A DNA stretch of 64,000 bases from Pseudoneobacillus rhizosphaerae (GCF_917563885.1 NZ_CAKJTG010000002.1:186001-250000), one strand, 5' to 3'; shown: positions 35,008 to 44,320, counted from the stretch's first letter. The notes: generated by a model not told the origin, from the letters alone. Numbers and translations: made by a program.

Positions 35008-35110
35008 TTGGACACTTCGGCTGCCTCCTGACCACGTTTTGTCCGATAGAGCACTCCTATTGGACATTTCGACCACTCACCAACCATGTTTTGTCCAATA
35101 GACCACTAAA
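35008..35110. repeat. Two 52-bp tandem units with TTGGACA and TTTTGTCC half-sites inside an operon
   Basis: TTGGACA at 35008 and 35060 and TTTGTCC at 35038 and 35090: both pairs recur at 52 bp. Within each unit the half-sites are inverted (TTGGACA versus TGTCC(A/G)A). It lies between the DUF58 and BatA genes of one operon. Confidence 0.75.
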
Positions 35111-35114
35111 AAGC

Positions 35115-35981
35115 CTACCGTATCAAACCTCTACTAGGAAGTTCATGAAACAATATCGACTGCATAGAATCTTGGTCGGAGACACTAATAAAATGCCCCC
35201 CATACCGCCGACAAATTTTTTCTAACTCTCTATTATGCTCCATCAGCCGTTTCTCATAATCGGAAACAATCCCCGGATTCAAACTCACATTCACAACAGC
35301 ATCTGATTCGCTATCAATCAGCTTCAAATCGCCCAAATATGAAGGGGAAATCTCCTCACTGCTTAACACTTGAAGAAACCAGATTTCCTGTTTCAATGAA
35401 CTCAATTTCTTCAAAAGAGCCTCCACTCGATCAAGCGGCTCCAACCCATCCGATATCAAAATCGATAACTGCTGATTCTTTGAAACAGTATTGTGCAGAT
35501 TAGCGATAAATTCCCCAGTTTGCTCCCCTTCATCTAACCCCAAAATCTCTAAATATGTCCTTCGACTAGACACCGCACCCTTCCTCCGAATTGCCATCAA
35601 AGACTTCGAAGCAACCGGTGAAAAAACTAACCGATCCTCACTAGCTAACACAACATAGCTCAAAAGGGCAGCCAACCCCTTCGCAAACTCCCACTTACTC
35701 TGAATTTGCCGCATAGAAGAGGTTGAATCAAGATAAATTGCAATAGAAAGCTCCTGCTCATCTAGAAATCTCTTAATATAATGCTTTTGAGTGCGACCAA
35801 AAACATTCCAATCGATTTGCCTTACGTCATCACCAGGTTGGTACACTCGGAAATCGGAAAACTCTAACGAGGAACCAAAATGGCTCGATTGCCTAGACCC
35901 CTTATGAATGCCTCTTTTCCTTGTTTTAACCAGCAACCGCATTTTTTGAAGCCGACCAAGCAGGGCATGGTAACTACTCAT
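35115..35981 (-). CDS. DUF58 domain-containing protein
   Basis: 288-aa protein of the DUF58 family, which has a VWA-like fold. Family signature GSRQSSHFGSSLEFSDFRVY followed by QPGDDVRQIDWNVFGRT near the N-terminus; AIYLDSTSSM begins the VWA-like part (degenerate MIDAS DSTSS). DUF58 proteins are almost always next to MoxR ATPases. ATG overlaps the moxR stop (ATGA), so they are translationally coupled. Confidence 0.88.
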   Translation of the reverse strand: MSSYHALLGRLQKMRLLVKTRKRGIHKGSRQSSHFGSSLEFSDFRVYQPGDDVRQIDWNVFGRTQKHYIKRFLDEQELSIAIYLDSTSSMRQIQSKWEFAKGLAALLSYVVLASEDRLVFSPVASKSLMAIRRKGAVSSRRTYLEILGLDEGEQTGEFIANLHNTVSKNQQLSILISDGLEPLDRVEALLKKLSSLKQEIWFLQVLSSEEISPSYLGDLKLIDSESDAVVNVSLNPGIVSDYEKRLMEHNRELEKICRRYGGHFISVSDQDSMQSILFHELPSRGLIR

Positions 35982-36988
35982 TTCACTTTAGCTCCTTGGC
36001 CACTAATATGATTAATGACTTCTGTTACAATCTCATCAACGGAAATCCCATTGGCTTCCCCTTCAAAATTTAACAACAGTCGATGTCTTAACACAGGTAA
36101 GGCAAGCTGCTTGATATCGCCCACGGATACATGATATCTGCCGACACACATTGCCCGTGCTTTCGCCATTTGAATCAAGCTTTGCAATCCACGTGGGCCA
36201 CTACCGAACTGAACATATTGCTTCACCATTTCTGGTGCATCCTCCGAATCCGGATGTGTTGCTGAAATTAACTCAACAGCAAAGTTCAAAATCTCCTCTG
36301 AAACTAAAATTTCTTTTGCCAGTTTCTGCAGTTCTAAAACTTCTTCAATCCCCACAACCTTTTCTAAAACAGCCGAATGTACCCCAGTCGTACGAATCGC
36401 AATTTCCTTTAATTCTTCCTTCGACGGATAGCGAACTTGAACTTTACAAACAAAACGGTCTAATTGTGCTTCAGGAAGCGGATATGTCCCTTCCATATCA
36501 ATCGGGTTTTGCGTTGCGAGTACAAAAAATGGTTTTTCCATTTGCTTCGTTTCACCCATGATGGTGACCGTTTTCTCCCCCATCGCTTCCAGCAAGGCAC
36601 TTTGCGTTTTCGGTGTTGCACGGTTAATTTCATCTGCTAAGACGATATTGGCAAAAAGCGGTCCTTTATGAAACGCAAATTTTTGACGTCCGTCTTCATC
36701 TGGTTGAAGAAGCATGGTTCCGGTAATATCAGAAGGCATTAAATCTGGAGTAAACTGGATTCTCGAAAATTGCAAATCTAGGCACTCAGCAATCGTCTTG
36801 ATTAGCATCGTTTTTCCGAGACCCGGCAACCCCTCAAGCAGCACATGCCCTCCTGAAAAAATACTCCATAACACTTGATCAATGACCTCTTCTTGCCCAA
36901 CGATAAACGATTTAATCTCATTCCTCACTCTTGAAAAGGTATCTGCCGCCACAGCAAATTGCTGCTCTTTTTCTTTTATAGAAGACAT
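35978..36988 (-). CDS. MoxR family AAA+ ATPase
   Basis: 336-aa AAA_3 ATPase. Walker A GLPGLGKTM, Walker B VLADEINRATPKTQSALLEA, sensor 1 VLATQNPIDMEGTYPLPEAQ, and the C-terminal lid domain. MoxR proteins act as chaperones that load metals or assemble complexes together with VWA proteins. ATG 36988 lies 5 nt after the stop of the previous gene and 8 nt after AAGGAG. Confidence 0.93.
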   Translation of the reverse strand: MSSIKEKEQQFAVAADTFSRVRNEIKSFIVGQEEVIDQVLWSIFSGGHVLLEGLPGLGKTMLIKTIAECLDLQFSRIQFTPDLMPSDITGTMLLQPDEDGRQKFAFHKGPLFANIVLADEINRATPKTQSALLEAMGEKTVTIMGETKQMEKPFFVLATQNPIDMEGTYPLPEAQLDRFVCKVQVRYPSKEELKEIAIRTTGVHSAVLEKVVGIEEVLELQKLAKEILVSEEILNFAVELISATHPDSEDAPEMVKQYVQFGSGPRGLQSLIQMAKARAMCVGRYHVSVGDIKQLALPVLRHRLLLNFEGEANGISVDEIVTEVINHISGQGAKVK

Positions 36989-36993
36989 CAGTT

Positions 36994-38583
36994 TCACTCC
37001 TTGTTTGGATCAATTGTAGAAAAATAATTTTTGACGATATCTCCTAAATCCGCCGGCAAGTCTACGCGCTCCGTACTTTGGCGGTACGCTTGCTCATACG
37101 ATTGGAACACTTCCCTATAAGGTCGAATAGTACCTTTTAAAATAGGACCAGAGCCTTCAGACTGCTGTCCCGAGGCACCTTCACCAATATTCCCATTATC
37201 TGTTTCCACATTGGAACCACCTTGCAAACGTTCTGGAATGGTCAGCATCTCCCTTGATCCCTGACCGAGTCCAGCTCCACCACCCATGCCACTTCCAGTA
37301 CCGGTGCCTGTTCCAGAACCCCCGCTACCTGAACCGGAACCCGAACCGAATCCGGATCCAGAACCTGAGACAGAACCACTCCCAGATCCACTACCGTTAC
37401 CATTACCATTCCCACCATTCCGTTGACCACTTGAAGAAGGCGGCTGCCCATTGGAATTAGGCGATTGCCCATTACCAGTAGTTGTCCCCGGCTTCTGCCC
37501 TCCACTTGGCTGTGAACCTGGAGGTGCAAAAGCCATCTGAGAAGGAGGCATTCCATTGGAAACCATTTGATTTTGTAAGCTCATCCCTGAATTTTGAAGA
37601 GCAGCCTGTGCCTCCGCTAACTGTTTCAGCAGCTCCGGCGACTGCATAGCCAACTCAATTTGTTTTAAAAGCTTTTCTAATTCTTCTTCAGATAGCTGCT
37701 TATCACTTTGAGAGAGCTGACTTAATGCCTTCTGCTGCTCTTTACTTAACTCATTCCATTGCTTATTTAATTCCTTCAACTCTTTTTCAAAAGCCTCCAG
37801 ATTCTTTTTCTCTAGTAAATTGGCTAATTCCGACAAACCACTCCGATTTAAATCCTGCTGCCAATCCTCCAACGCCTTCTGTTTTTCTTTTTCTTTCAGC
37901 GCTTGTAGCTCTAGTTTTTTCGATTGCTTTTCTAATTCCTTCAAAGCCTCTTCAGCCGTTTTTGCCTGACTCAGCTTCTTTTCAACTTCCTTTAAAGCCT
38001 TTTTCACCTCTGGATTCTTTTCCTTTTCAATCTTTTCCTCCAGCTTTTTCTCCGCTTCCTTCACAAGCTTGATTTCCTTTTCCTTCTTAACAGCCAGTTC
38101 AAATGAATCGGGAACCGTGTAATAGATAACCACCGCTGCTAAAAAAAACATCAGCCCACCAGTCAGCCATTTAGGAAACCAAGCATACTTTTTGCGCTTT
38201 TGAACCTGGTTCTCCACCTTTTTCATCCAAGAAACCGCATCAGCTAACTGCAATTGCTCCAGCTCACCTTCACGATTTAGAAAGGAGTAGGCTGTCAGCA
38301 CCCGATCCTCCGAAACAAACGAATTATAGACAAACGCCGCCGCCTGCAATCCAGGTCGTTTCAACCAAACTCTTATGAAAAAAAACATCAACAATAGGGC
38401 GAACATTGCCAGGAAAAAGGAGTTGATAAATGGAACAACAACCACACTAGCAACTGCAACCAATAGGAAGACACAAGCTCCTGCTAGTAAAAGCAGGAGC
38501 TGAAATTCCTTTAGGATCAGTTTTAACAATAGCTGACGTCGGATTGGTATCAGTAACTTTTCAAATTGTTTTTGATTTTCCAC
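36994..38583 (-). CDS. Membrane-anchored coiled-coil protein with Gly/Ser-rich linker
   Basis: 529-aa protein of no named family that I recognise. Three N-terminal membrane helices (about 20-45, 50-72, 140-158), a highly charged coiled coil rich in Lys, Glu, Leu and Gln (about 165-330), a Gly/Ser/Asn-rich repetitive linker (about 350-440), and a conserved-looking C-terminus (REVFQSYEQAYRQSTERVDL to the end). It looks like a DUF4175-type scaffold seen beside MoxR-VWA genes. GTG start after AAAGGATGGG. Ends 5 nt before moxR. Confidence 0.75.
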   Translation of the reverse strand: MENQKQFEKLLIPIRRQLLLKLILKEFQLLLLLAGACVFLLVAVASVVVVPFINSFFLAMFALLLMFFFIRVWLKRPGLQAAAFVYNSFVSEDRVLTAYSFLNREGELEQLQLADAVSWMKKVENQVQKRKKYAWFPKWLTGGLMFFLAAVVIYYTVPDSFELAVKKEKEIKLVKEAEKKLEEKIEKEKNPEVKKALKEVEKKLSQAKTAEEALKELEKQSKKLELQALKEKEKQKALEDWQQDLNRSGLSELANLLEKKNLEAFEKELKELNKQWNELSKEQQKALSQLSQSDKQLSEEELEKLLKQIELAMQSPELLKQLAEAQAALQNSGMSLQNQMVSNGMPPSQMAFAPPGSQPSGGQKPGTTTGNGQSPNSNGQPPSSSGQRNGGNGNGNGSGSGSGSVSGSGSGFGSGSGSGSGGSGTGTGTGSGMGGGAGLGQGSREMLTIPERLQGGSNVETDNGNIGEGASGQQSEGSGPILKGTIRPYREVFQSYEQAYRQSTERVDLPADLGDIVKNYFSTIDPNKE

Positions 38584-38596
38584 CTAATCCCATCCT

Positions 38597-39439
38597 TTAG
38601 CCTTTTTTCATATTTGGACGAAGCATTTTAATACTAAGCAATAAGGCCCCTAGAAAAATAACCGTGTACGAAATCAAGAATGAAATCCAAAGCGGGAATT
38701 CAATCCCAGTTCCTCGCTGTATTTCTTTTATTATTTCTGGTTGAAACGTTCCTAACAAAACAATCGGTGGATTGAGCATCGCTGTAAAATAAGGAAATGG
38801 ATTATTGCCTCCTGCAGGATTATAAAATCCTCTATCCAGCTGCATCAAAATTAACGTTAAAAACGCTGTACCCCCCGCTAAAAATAGCGTCACGCCATAG
38901 GTCGTTACCATCGATACAATCGTTTTTCGAATCAATGTTGAAAACAGTACCCCAATACTTCCAAACGTAATGATGGTAAACGTGTAAAAGCCAATCATTG
39001 TGAGTAATTGACCTGGAGAGATTCCTCCAAATAAAAACACAATGCTATATAAAGGCAAGCTTGCGATAATCAAGAGCAACAAGAATGATATCGAAGAGAG
39101 GAGCTTACTTACGATAATACTAGTTGAGCTTTGAGTAGTAGTCAGCATGATATTTAATGTCTGTCGTTCACGCTCACTACTGATAACACCTGCGGTTAAG
39201 CCTGGCGTAATAAACAAAATGAGAGCTAACTGAAGCACAGAGAGAATCATAAACATCTCTCGGCTCTGGTCTGGCTTAAAGTATCCTTGGCTATTGGTCA
39301 TTGATTCAATAAAGACAAATCCAATAATCAAGATAGCCAATGCAAGTAAATAAAACAGTATGCCCAGAAAGCTTTTAAACGTCCGAAACCGAAGCTTAAA
39401 TTCTTTATTTAACACGGGATTAACGACGAAGTTCTTCAC
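38597..39439 (-). CDS. ABC-2 type transporter permease
   Basis: 280-aa membrane protein with six predicted helices. The segment ISSERERQTLNIMLTTTQSS after helix 2 is the coupling motif of ABC-2 export permeases (NatB/GldF-like). GTG start overlaps the end of the ATPase gene. Probably exports or remodels envelope material for the system; cargo unknown. Confidence 0.85.
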   Translation of the reverse strand: MKNFVVNPVLNKEFKLRFRTFKSFLGILFYLLALAILIIGFVFIESMTNSQGYFKPDQSREMFMILSVLQLALILFITPGLTAGVISSERERQTLNIMLTTTQSSTSIIVSKLLSSISFLLLLIIASLPLYSIVFLFGGISPGQLLTMIGFYTFTIITFGSIGVLFSTLIRKTIVSMVTTYGVTLFLAGGTAFLTLILMQLDRGFYNPAGGNNPFPYFTAMLNPPIVLLGTFQPEIIKEIQRGTGIEFPLWISFLISYTVIFLGALLLSIKMLRPNMKKG

Positions 39440-40371
39440 GCTAACTCCACCCCCCTAGTAATTTCCATAAATACATCCTCTAAATTAGTCTCTACTTCCG
39501 AAAAGCTAATAATCGGTAGCTGATGCAAGATGGCCTTTTTTAATAAAACTGTTTGTTCTTCCGATGAACCTCGATAAATGAATTGAAGCGAGTTTTCTTC
39601 TTCCCGATGAATTAATTTTGAAACATAAGGATCGTCCTCAAAAAACGCAATCGCCTGTTCAAGACCCTCCATCATTTTAACAATGATCATCTTTTCTCCT
39701 TGTAGCTTCGCCTGGATATCCGAAACGGAGCCTTCCGCCACAAGCTTTCCGCCATCAATAATTCCAAGAGTATCACACATTTCTGCTAGCTCTGGAAGGA
39801 TATGAGATGAAATTAGGATAGTTTTCCCCATGCTTTTTAGCTCTTTCAAAATTTCTCTCATTTCTACTCGTGCTCGTGGGTCTAGTCCAGATGCTGGTTC
39901 ATCTAAGATCAACACTTCAGGATCATGAATCAAGCTTCTTGCTAAACATAAGCGCTGCTTCATTCCTCTTGATAATAAATCGACATAGGAATCACGCTTA
40001 TGAGTTAAATTCACCAAATCTAACAGCTGTGGGATTAGTTTTTGCCTTTCAACTAATGGAATTCCATAACTTGCTCCATAAAAATGCAAGTATTCATCCG
40101 CTTTTAACTGATCATATACTCCAAAGAAATCGGGCATGTAACCAATTTGCCTTCTTACCATCTTTGTATCCTTCTGAACATTATAGCCATTAATATAAGC
40201 AGTCCCAGAAGTTGGCGCTAAAAGCGTCGCCAGAATCGAAAAGGTGGTAGATTTCCCCGCTCCGTTTTGACCAACAAATCCAAATACCGTTCCTTTTTCA
40301 ATTTGGAGGCTAAGCGAGTCGAGTGCTGTAAATTTTCCATATCGTTTTGTTAGTTCCATTATTTCAATCAC
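39436..40371 (-). CDS. ABC transporter ATP-binding protein
   Basis: 311-aa ATPase. Walker A GQNGAGKST, signature LSRGMKQRL, Walker B VLILDEPASGLD, switch ISSHILPEL, and about 80 residues of C-terminal extension typical of CcmA/GldA/NatA types. GTG start overlaps the preceding stop by 4 bp; end overlaps the permease. Confidence 0.9.
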   Translation of the reverse strand: MIEIMELTKRYGKFTALDSLSLQIEKGTVFGFVGQNGAGKSTTFSILATLLAPTSGTAYINGYNVQKDTKMVRRQIGYMPDFFGVYDQLKADEYLHFYGASYGIPLVERQKLIPQLLDLVNLTHKRDSYVDLLSRGMKQRLCLARSLIHDPEVLILDEPASGLDPRARVEMREILKELKSMGKTILISSHILPELAEMCDTLGIIDGGKLVAEGSVSDIQAKLQGEKMIIVKMMEGLEQAIAFFEDDPYVSKLIHREEENSLQFIYRGSSEEQTVLLKKAILHQLPIISFSEVETNLEDVFMEITRGVELA

Positions 40372-42740
40372 GGTGTCACTTCCCCTTTCACAGTGACCTG
40401 AGGTAGATATACATAGGGATCACCTTTTGAATTTTTATGAACCTTAATAAGAATCTCGCCGCTTCTTGAGAAAAATTGTTCCACCTGATCCTCCTTTTTA
40501 AAGGATACCGTGTTTTGATTTTCTTTAATTGGCACGTACTTTCTTGTTACTTGATTGAAGATGGAGTATTGAAGCATTTGTCCATTCATTTGCAGACTTA
40601 AACTATCTATTAGGATGTTTTTTCCTCTTATTTGATCAGGTAGCTGAATAATATAATCATACTCCCCGTCTTCCATCATCATCTCATTCGGGGTTCCATT
40701 AATTCCCTTCTCATGAATAACTCCATTTACAACTTCCACTCTAGTATTGAGCATTTCAGGTTTTAAATTAAACTTCCCCATAAAATCGCTCTCAGCAACA
40801 AACGATGACAGAATCAGGTTGAGATTGTTTTGCTTTTCATTCTTTCCTACCATATTCACATCGACAATAGCATCTTTTGTAATACCTCCGACAAGGGGTT
40901 GATTATCAAAATCGCCATTTAAAAATACAAACGAAGCGTACTGAAGTCTCTCCATTTTCATTTTTTCAAGATTATTTTGTTGATACATACCTGAATTCGA
41001 TAGCATCGCTGGTGCTGTAAAAAAGCTTTGCTTTATTTTCTGATTCACCTGGAGCGTTTCTCCTGCTTTTAACGGACCGATATTTATTTTTTGAGACCCT
41101 GACCAAATAAACAGCTCTATAAAGTCATAGGGAAATCCATTTTGAATCGTCCCCGTTAACTGGTTATTTTTTAAAGAAAGCTTAACCGTAAAGTCGCCTT
41201 CACTTTCCTTTTGGGCCTTTCCGTAAATCGTTTTAGAGGACCAGTATCCGACTTCTCGGAACGTGATTTCATTTTCCTTGCGTTTTTCCTCTGTGACCGC
41301 GACCAAGGAAGCATCCATATTGGGTGAATTGTTGTTCAAGTGCGGTGCTGCTCGATACTGGTCTTTCGGTACAGAAAGCTTATACTCCCCGCTCCGATTA
41401 GATAAAAGTGTATTCGCTTGATAACCATTCAACTGTTGGTCTTGTACCTTAAAAAATCCCATTTGATTCATCAATGGCTCTGCAATTCGGTCCTTTGCAC
41501 CAAGACCAAATACAATACTAGACATCACCACAGCAAGAGTGGGAATTACCCACCATGAATGTTCGCGTTTATCCAATTTGCGTAAAACAAAATAGAGAAT
41601 CGGAACAAGGACAATCAAGTAAATAAGCACAATGATGATAATCTGAGACACGGAATAATTAGCAGCTGGGAAATATTCATTCGTTTCCGCAAACTCCCAA
41701 TAAAGCTGATCATACAAATCCTGGCCATTACGATTGCTGCTGAAGCTACTTTTATCTGCTTCATCAATGAATATCTCAAACCATGAACTATATCCTTCCC
41801 AGGTTGATAACGGCTGGTCACCAAGAGAAAAGCTAGTTTGCAAGATGGTTCCTCTGCCAAAATCCTTTTTGATCGTGGCTGGAAGGTTGCCGCTTTTTTG
41901 AAGAATTTCGGCACCTGCTTCAACTGCTCCTGTAAAAAGATTGATTTGTTTAAAAGCGATTTGATCATTTGTAGCCGTTAATAGAAAACTAGTCTCTCCT
42001 ACACTTTCAACTTCCATTTTCATTGGTAGTATCGGATATAAAAGTCCATAGGACCCACTTGCATCTGGTGCTGCTCCTGCTACAAGAACTCCACCTGATC
42101 TAACCCAGTCTTTAATCGCAACTTGCTGTGTTTCATCTAATTGTGAAACAGCATATTCATCCACGACTAAATAATCGACCATATCAAGCCCCAAGCCTTG
42201 CTTTGGTAGCTGTTCCTTTTTTAATGGCAGCAACTCAATTGCAGGAAGTGTTCTCCATTCCTTTACGCGGTCATAATTCTCACTGAGAACACCAATGACT
42301 TGATCACTATAATCTATGTATCTAGGTTTAAACGCCTTTTCACCTTTGAAGGTCACTTCATTTCCTTTTTTCCAGCTACCCTCATATAGATGAATCGTTT
42401 GCATCACTTGAAACGACGATTGACCCTCTTCAATTAAACCTGGCACTGATACTTGATACGTTTTCGAGCTTCCTTCAGGCAATTCCACATGTAGGGACAT
42501 GGCACCACCCGTATTATAAGAAGGGGTATATTGAATTAATAAGTCCCCACTAAAAGCTTCACCGTTATTTTCTAGTTTAATAGATGCAGGAAAGCCTCTA
42601 CCTCTCTTTACCTTCCCATCAAAGCCCGCATCAATGGAAACATTAATATTCACACTCTTTGCTTTTGCTGGCAGTGTGAGGTTTCCGAATATTAATAGAA
42701 AAATGATGAGCGTGACAACTACTTTTATATACTTGTACAA
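40368..42740 (-). CDS. Large secreted/membrane protein with GATase-like domain, first gene of the MoxR/VWA/ABC operon
   Basis: 790-aa protein. Signal peptide (about 1-27, ending AKA), beta-sandwich (30-130), a GATase1/DUF4350-like domain (about 145-240, VDYLVVDEYAVSQLDETQQV and GGVLVAGAAPD), two membrane helices (about 363-387 and 397-415), then a long extracytoplasmic beta-rich tail. No catalytic cysteine is obvious in the GATase-like part. TTG start 7 nt after GGGGGG. A TATAAT (42778-42773, minus strand) about 30 nt upstream of the start is the probable -10 of the operon. Similar to the membrane subunit found with gliding-type ABC exporters, but I do not recognise a characterised homologue. 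Confidence 0.78.
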   Translation of the reverse strand: MYKYIKVVVTLIIFLLIFGNLTLPAKAKSVNINVSIDAGFDGKVKRGRGFPASIKLENNGEAFSGDLLIQYTPSYNTGGAMSLHVELPEGSSKTYQVSVPGLIEEGQSSFQVMQTIHLYEGSWKKGNEVTFKGEKAFKPRYIDYSDQVIGVLSENYDRVKEWRTLPAIELLPLKKEQLPKQGLGLDMVDYLVVDEYAVSQLDETQQVAIKDWVRSGGVLVAGAAPDASGSYGLLYPILPMKMEVESVGETSFLLTATNDQIAFKQINLFTGAVEAGAEILQKSGNLPATIKKDFGRGTILQTSFSLGDQPLSTWEGYSSWFEIFIDEADKSSFSSNRNGQDLYDQLYWEFAETNEYFPAANYSVSQIIIIVLIYLIVLVPILYFVLRKLDKREHSWWVIPTLAVVMSSIVFGLGAKDRIAEPLMNQMGFFKVQDQQLNGYQANTLLSNRSGEYKLSVPKDQYRAAPHLNNNSPNMDASLVAVTEEKRKENEITFREVGYWSSKTIYGKAQKESEGDFTVKLSLKNNQLTGTIQNGFPYDFIELFIWSGSQKINIGPLKAGETLQVNQKIKQSFFTAPAMLSNSGMYQQNNLEKMKMERLQYASFVFLNGDFDNQPLVGGITKDAIVDVNMVGKNEKQNNLNLILSSFVAESDFMGKFNLKPEMLNTRVEVVNGVIHEKGINGTPNEMMMEDGEYDYIIQLPDQIRGKNILIDSLSLQMNGQMLQYSIFNQVTRKYVPIKENQNTVSFKKEDQVEQFFSRSGEILIKVHKNSKGDPYVYLPQVTVKGEVTP

Positions 42741-42920
42741 CTTTATCCCCCCTAGATAGACTCTCTCTATTTATTATAGACGTTAGAAAATCGAAAAAGT
42801 TTTGTTTTTCCCTTATTTTAGGAAAATTCAATACTTTCCGCCTATTTGCATCTATATAAATAGACGAATACAGAAGCCTACACCCCTACACAAATTTTAA
42901 AAAAGCATGCTACCCTCTTT

Positions 42921-43032
42921 ATTCCGACTAAATTATCAATAATTCCGACTTTCCGAGGATTTTTCCCGACTGTTTTTACAGTTATTCCGACCGCTTTTGC
43001 AATAATTCCGACTATTTCACAATTCCGTCACA
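42921..43032 (+). repeat. Phased array D: five ATTCCGAC-type units at 21-bp period plus terminal heptamer
   Basis: Units start at 42921, 42942, 42963 (TTCCCGAC), 42984 and 43005, 21 bp apart, with CGTCACA at the next register position (43026). It lies in the 390-bp gap between the operon promoter and the terminator of the P-loop ATPase gene. The rest of the gap shows only the promoter near 42775. Confidence 0.9.
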
Positions 43033-43093
43033 AACTAAACCATTAATTACCTTTTTTTGTAAAATAAAAAACCACTTACCACCTACAAAACAA

Positions 43094-43120
43094 GAAAAAG
43101 CAGGGTTCCAATACCCTGCT
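43094..43120 (-). terminator. Intrinsic terminator after the P-loop ATPase gene
   Basis: On the minus strand AGCAGGGT, 6-nt loop, ACCCTGCT, then TTTTTC. Confidence 0.9.
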
Positions 43121-43131
43121 TTCAACCAACA

Positions 43132-44229
43132 CTATTCTTTCTCCGCATGCCGCTCAATCTCCGCAGAAATTTTCTCCTGAATCCCGTTCACAACCTCAAA
43201 ATCCATTGCCCCGATATAGATTTCTTCTAACTCATCATGAAGCGATTTGGCATTCGCTAAATACGAAATGGCCTCCTGCATTTTTCCTTTATAACGACCA
43301 GCAATATCAGCAATATCTTCCGCAAAAATTTCATCTGTTCCTGGTGCAATTAATTCCTCATACATATCGATAATTTCGTCTCTGTCGCTGTTTGGAAAGT
43401 ACTCATGTGGTGCCGTGCTATCAAAAATCGCAAAGCCTAACTCTCTTACGATGACCATATCCAAACTATTTGGATCAAAGCCACAATGATAAACCTCCAC
43501 ATCAAAGCCCTTATCCTCAGCAGCAGCAGCTATTTTCTTCAGCATCGTTGATTTCCCTGAGCCCGCTCGCCCTTTAATGAAATACCGTTTGGATAAATCC
43601 TCCGTTAAATTCGGAACAAAATCCACTGCCCCCTGTGGAGTGGCTGCCCCTAAGAAACGATGCCTTACATCCGCTTTTTTATTTAGCTTTATTTTTCCAA
43701 AAAACTTATCAATCAACGAGCTAGTCAACTGATTTGCCTTTTCAAAATCCATACTATTAATATAGATTTTTTCCCACTCATCATGAACCCTTAAAGCTTC
43801 AGCGAAGGTAGAATAAGCGGTTTGGAACGAATCCGTTATTTTCCCCGTTAGCTTTACGATATTTCCTTTTTTCCCTACCAATTTATCAGAATTCCACGCT
43901 TCGCCTAAGTTAATATACTCCTCCACTGCCCCTGGTGCCGTTGGCTCAATCACATGTGGAGCTGTCCCGTCGACAACCCCTACCCCAAGCTCGCGAATAA
44001 TCACACCATCAATCGAATTATTGTCCGATGAACAATGTAAAAGCTCAATATCATAGCCTTTGCGCAACCACTCTTCACCGATTTTTTTCATCATGGACGA
44101 TTTCCCTGTCCCAGGTCCACCTTTTAAAATAAACAATCTATCTAACCCTTCTAAATTAGATTGGTATAGATTATGGAATCCTCGAGCAGTATTCCCACCT
44201 GCATAATAGTTTCTAATTTTACCGGCCAC
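43132..44229 (-). CDS. Internally duplicated P-loop ATPase (PRK06851-like)
   Basis: 365-aa protein made of two related halves. Each has a Walker A: GGPGTGKSS (about 38-46) and GRAGSGKST (about 220-228). Each is followed by an HCxxxxNSxD block (LHCSSDNNSIDGVIIRELG and YHCGFDPNSLDMVIVRELG) and a TAPH motif, then an F-x-x-A-x-x-x-H-D/E-E-x-E-x-I-Y segment. The family is widespread in Firmicutes with no known function. GTG at 44229 is chosen, 9 nt after AAAGGAG. Monocistronic. Confidence 0.78.
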   Translation of the reverse strand: MAGKIRNYYAGGNTARGFHNLYQSNLEGLDRLFILKGGPGTGKSSMMKKIGEEWLRKGYDIELLHCSSDNNSIDGVIIRELGVGVVDGTAPHVIEPTAPGAVEEYINLGEAWNSDKLVGKKGNIVKLTGKITDSFQTAYSTFAEALRVHDEWEKIYINSMDFEKANQLTSSLIDKFFGKIKLNKKADVRHRFLGAATPQGAVDFVPNLTEDLSKRYFIKGRAGSGKSTMLKKIAAAAEDKGFDVEVYHCGFDPNSLDMVIVRELGFAIFDSTAPHEYFPNSDRDEIIDMYEELIAPGTDEIFAEDIADIAGRYKGKMQEAISYLANAKSLHDELEEIYIGAMDFEVVNGIQEKISAEIERHAEKE

Positions 44230-44320
44230 GTTCAAACACTCCTTTGGTGACATCAGTCTTGATTCTCACCAACTATATTATGCAATGGGCTAAAAATAGG
44301 TGATTGCCTAATATTTCCTC

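Noticed and set aside
37242-37556. Overlapping ORFs on both strands in the Gly/Ser-rich repeat
   Set aside because: They are shadows of the low-complexity repeat; no ribosome sites, and the membrane coiled-coil protein reads through the region with good context.
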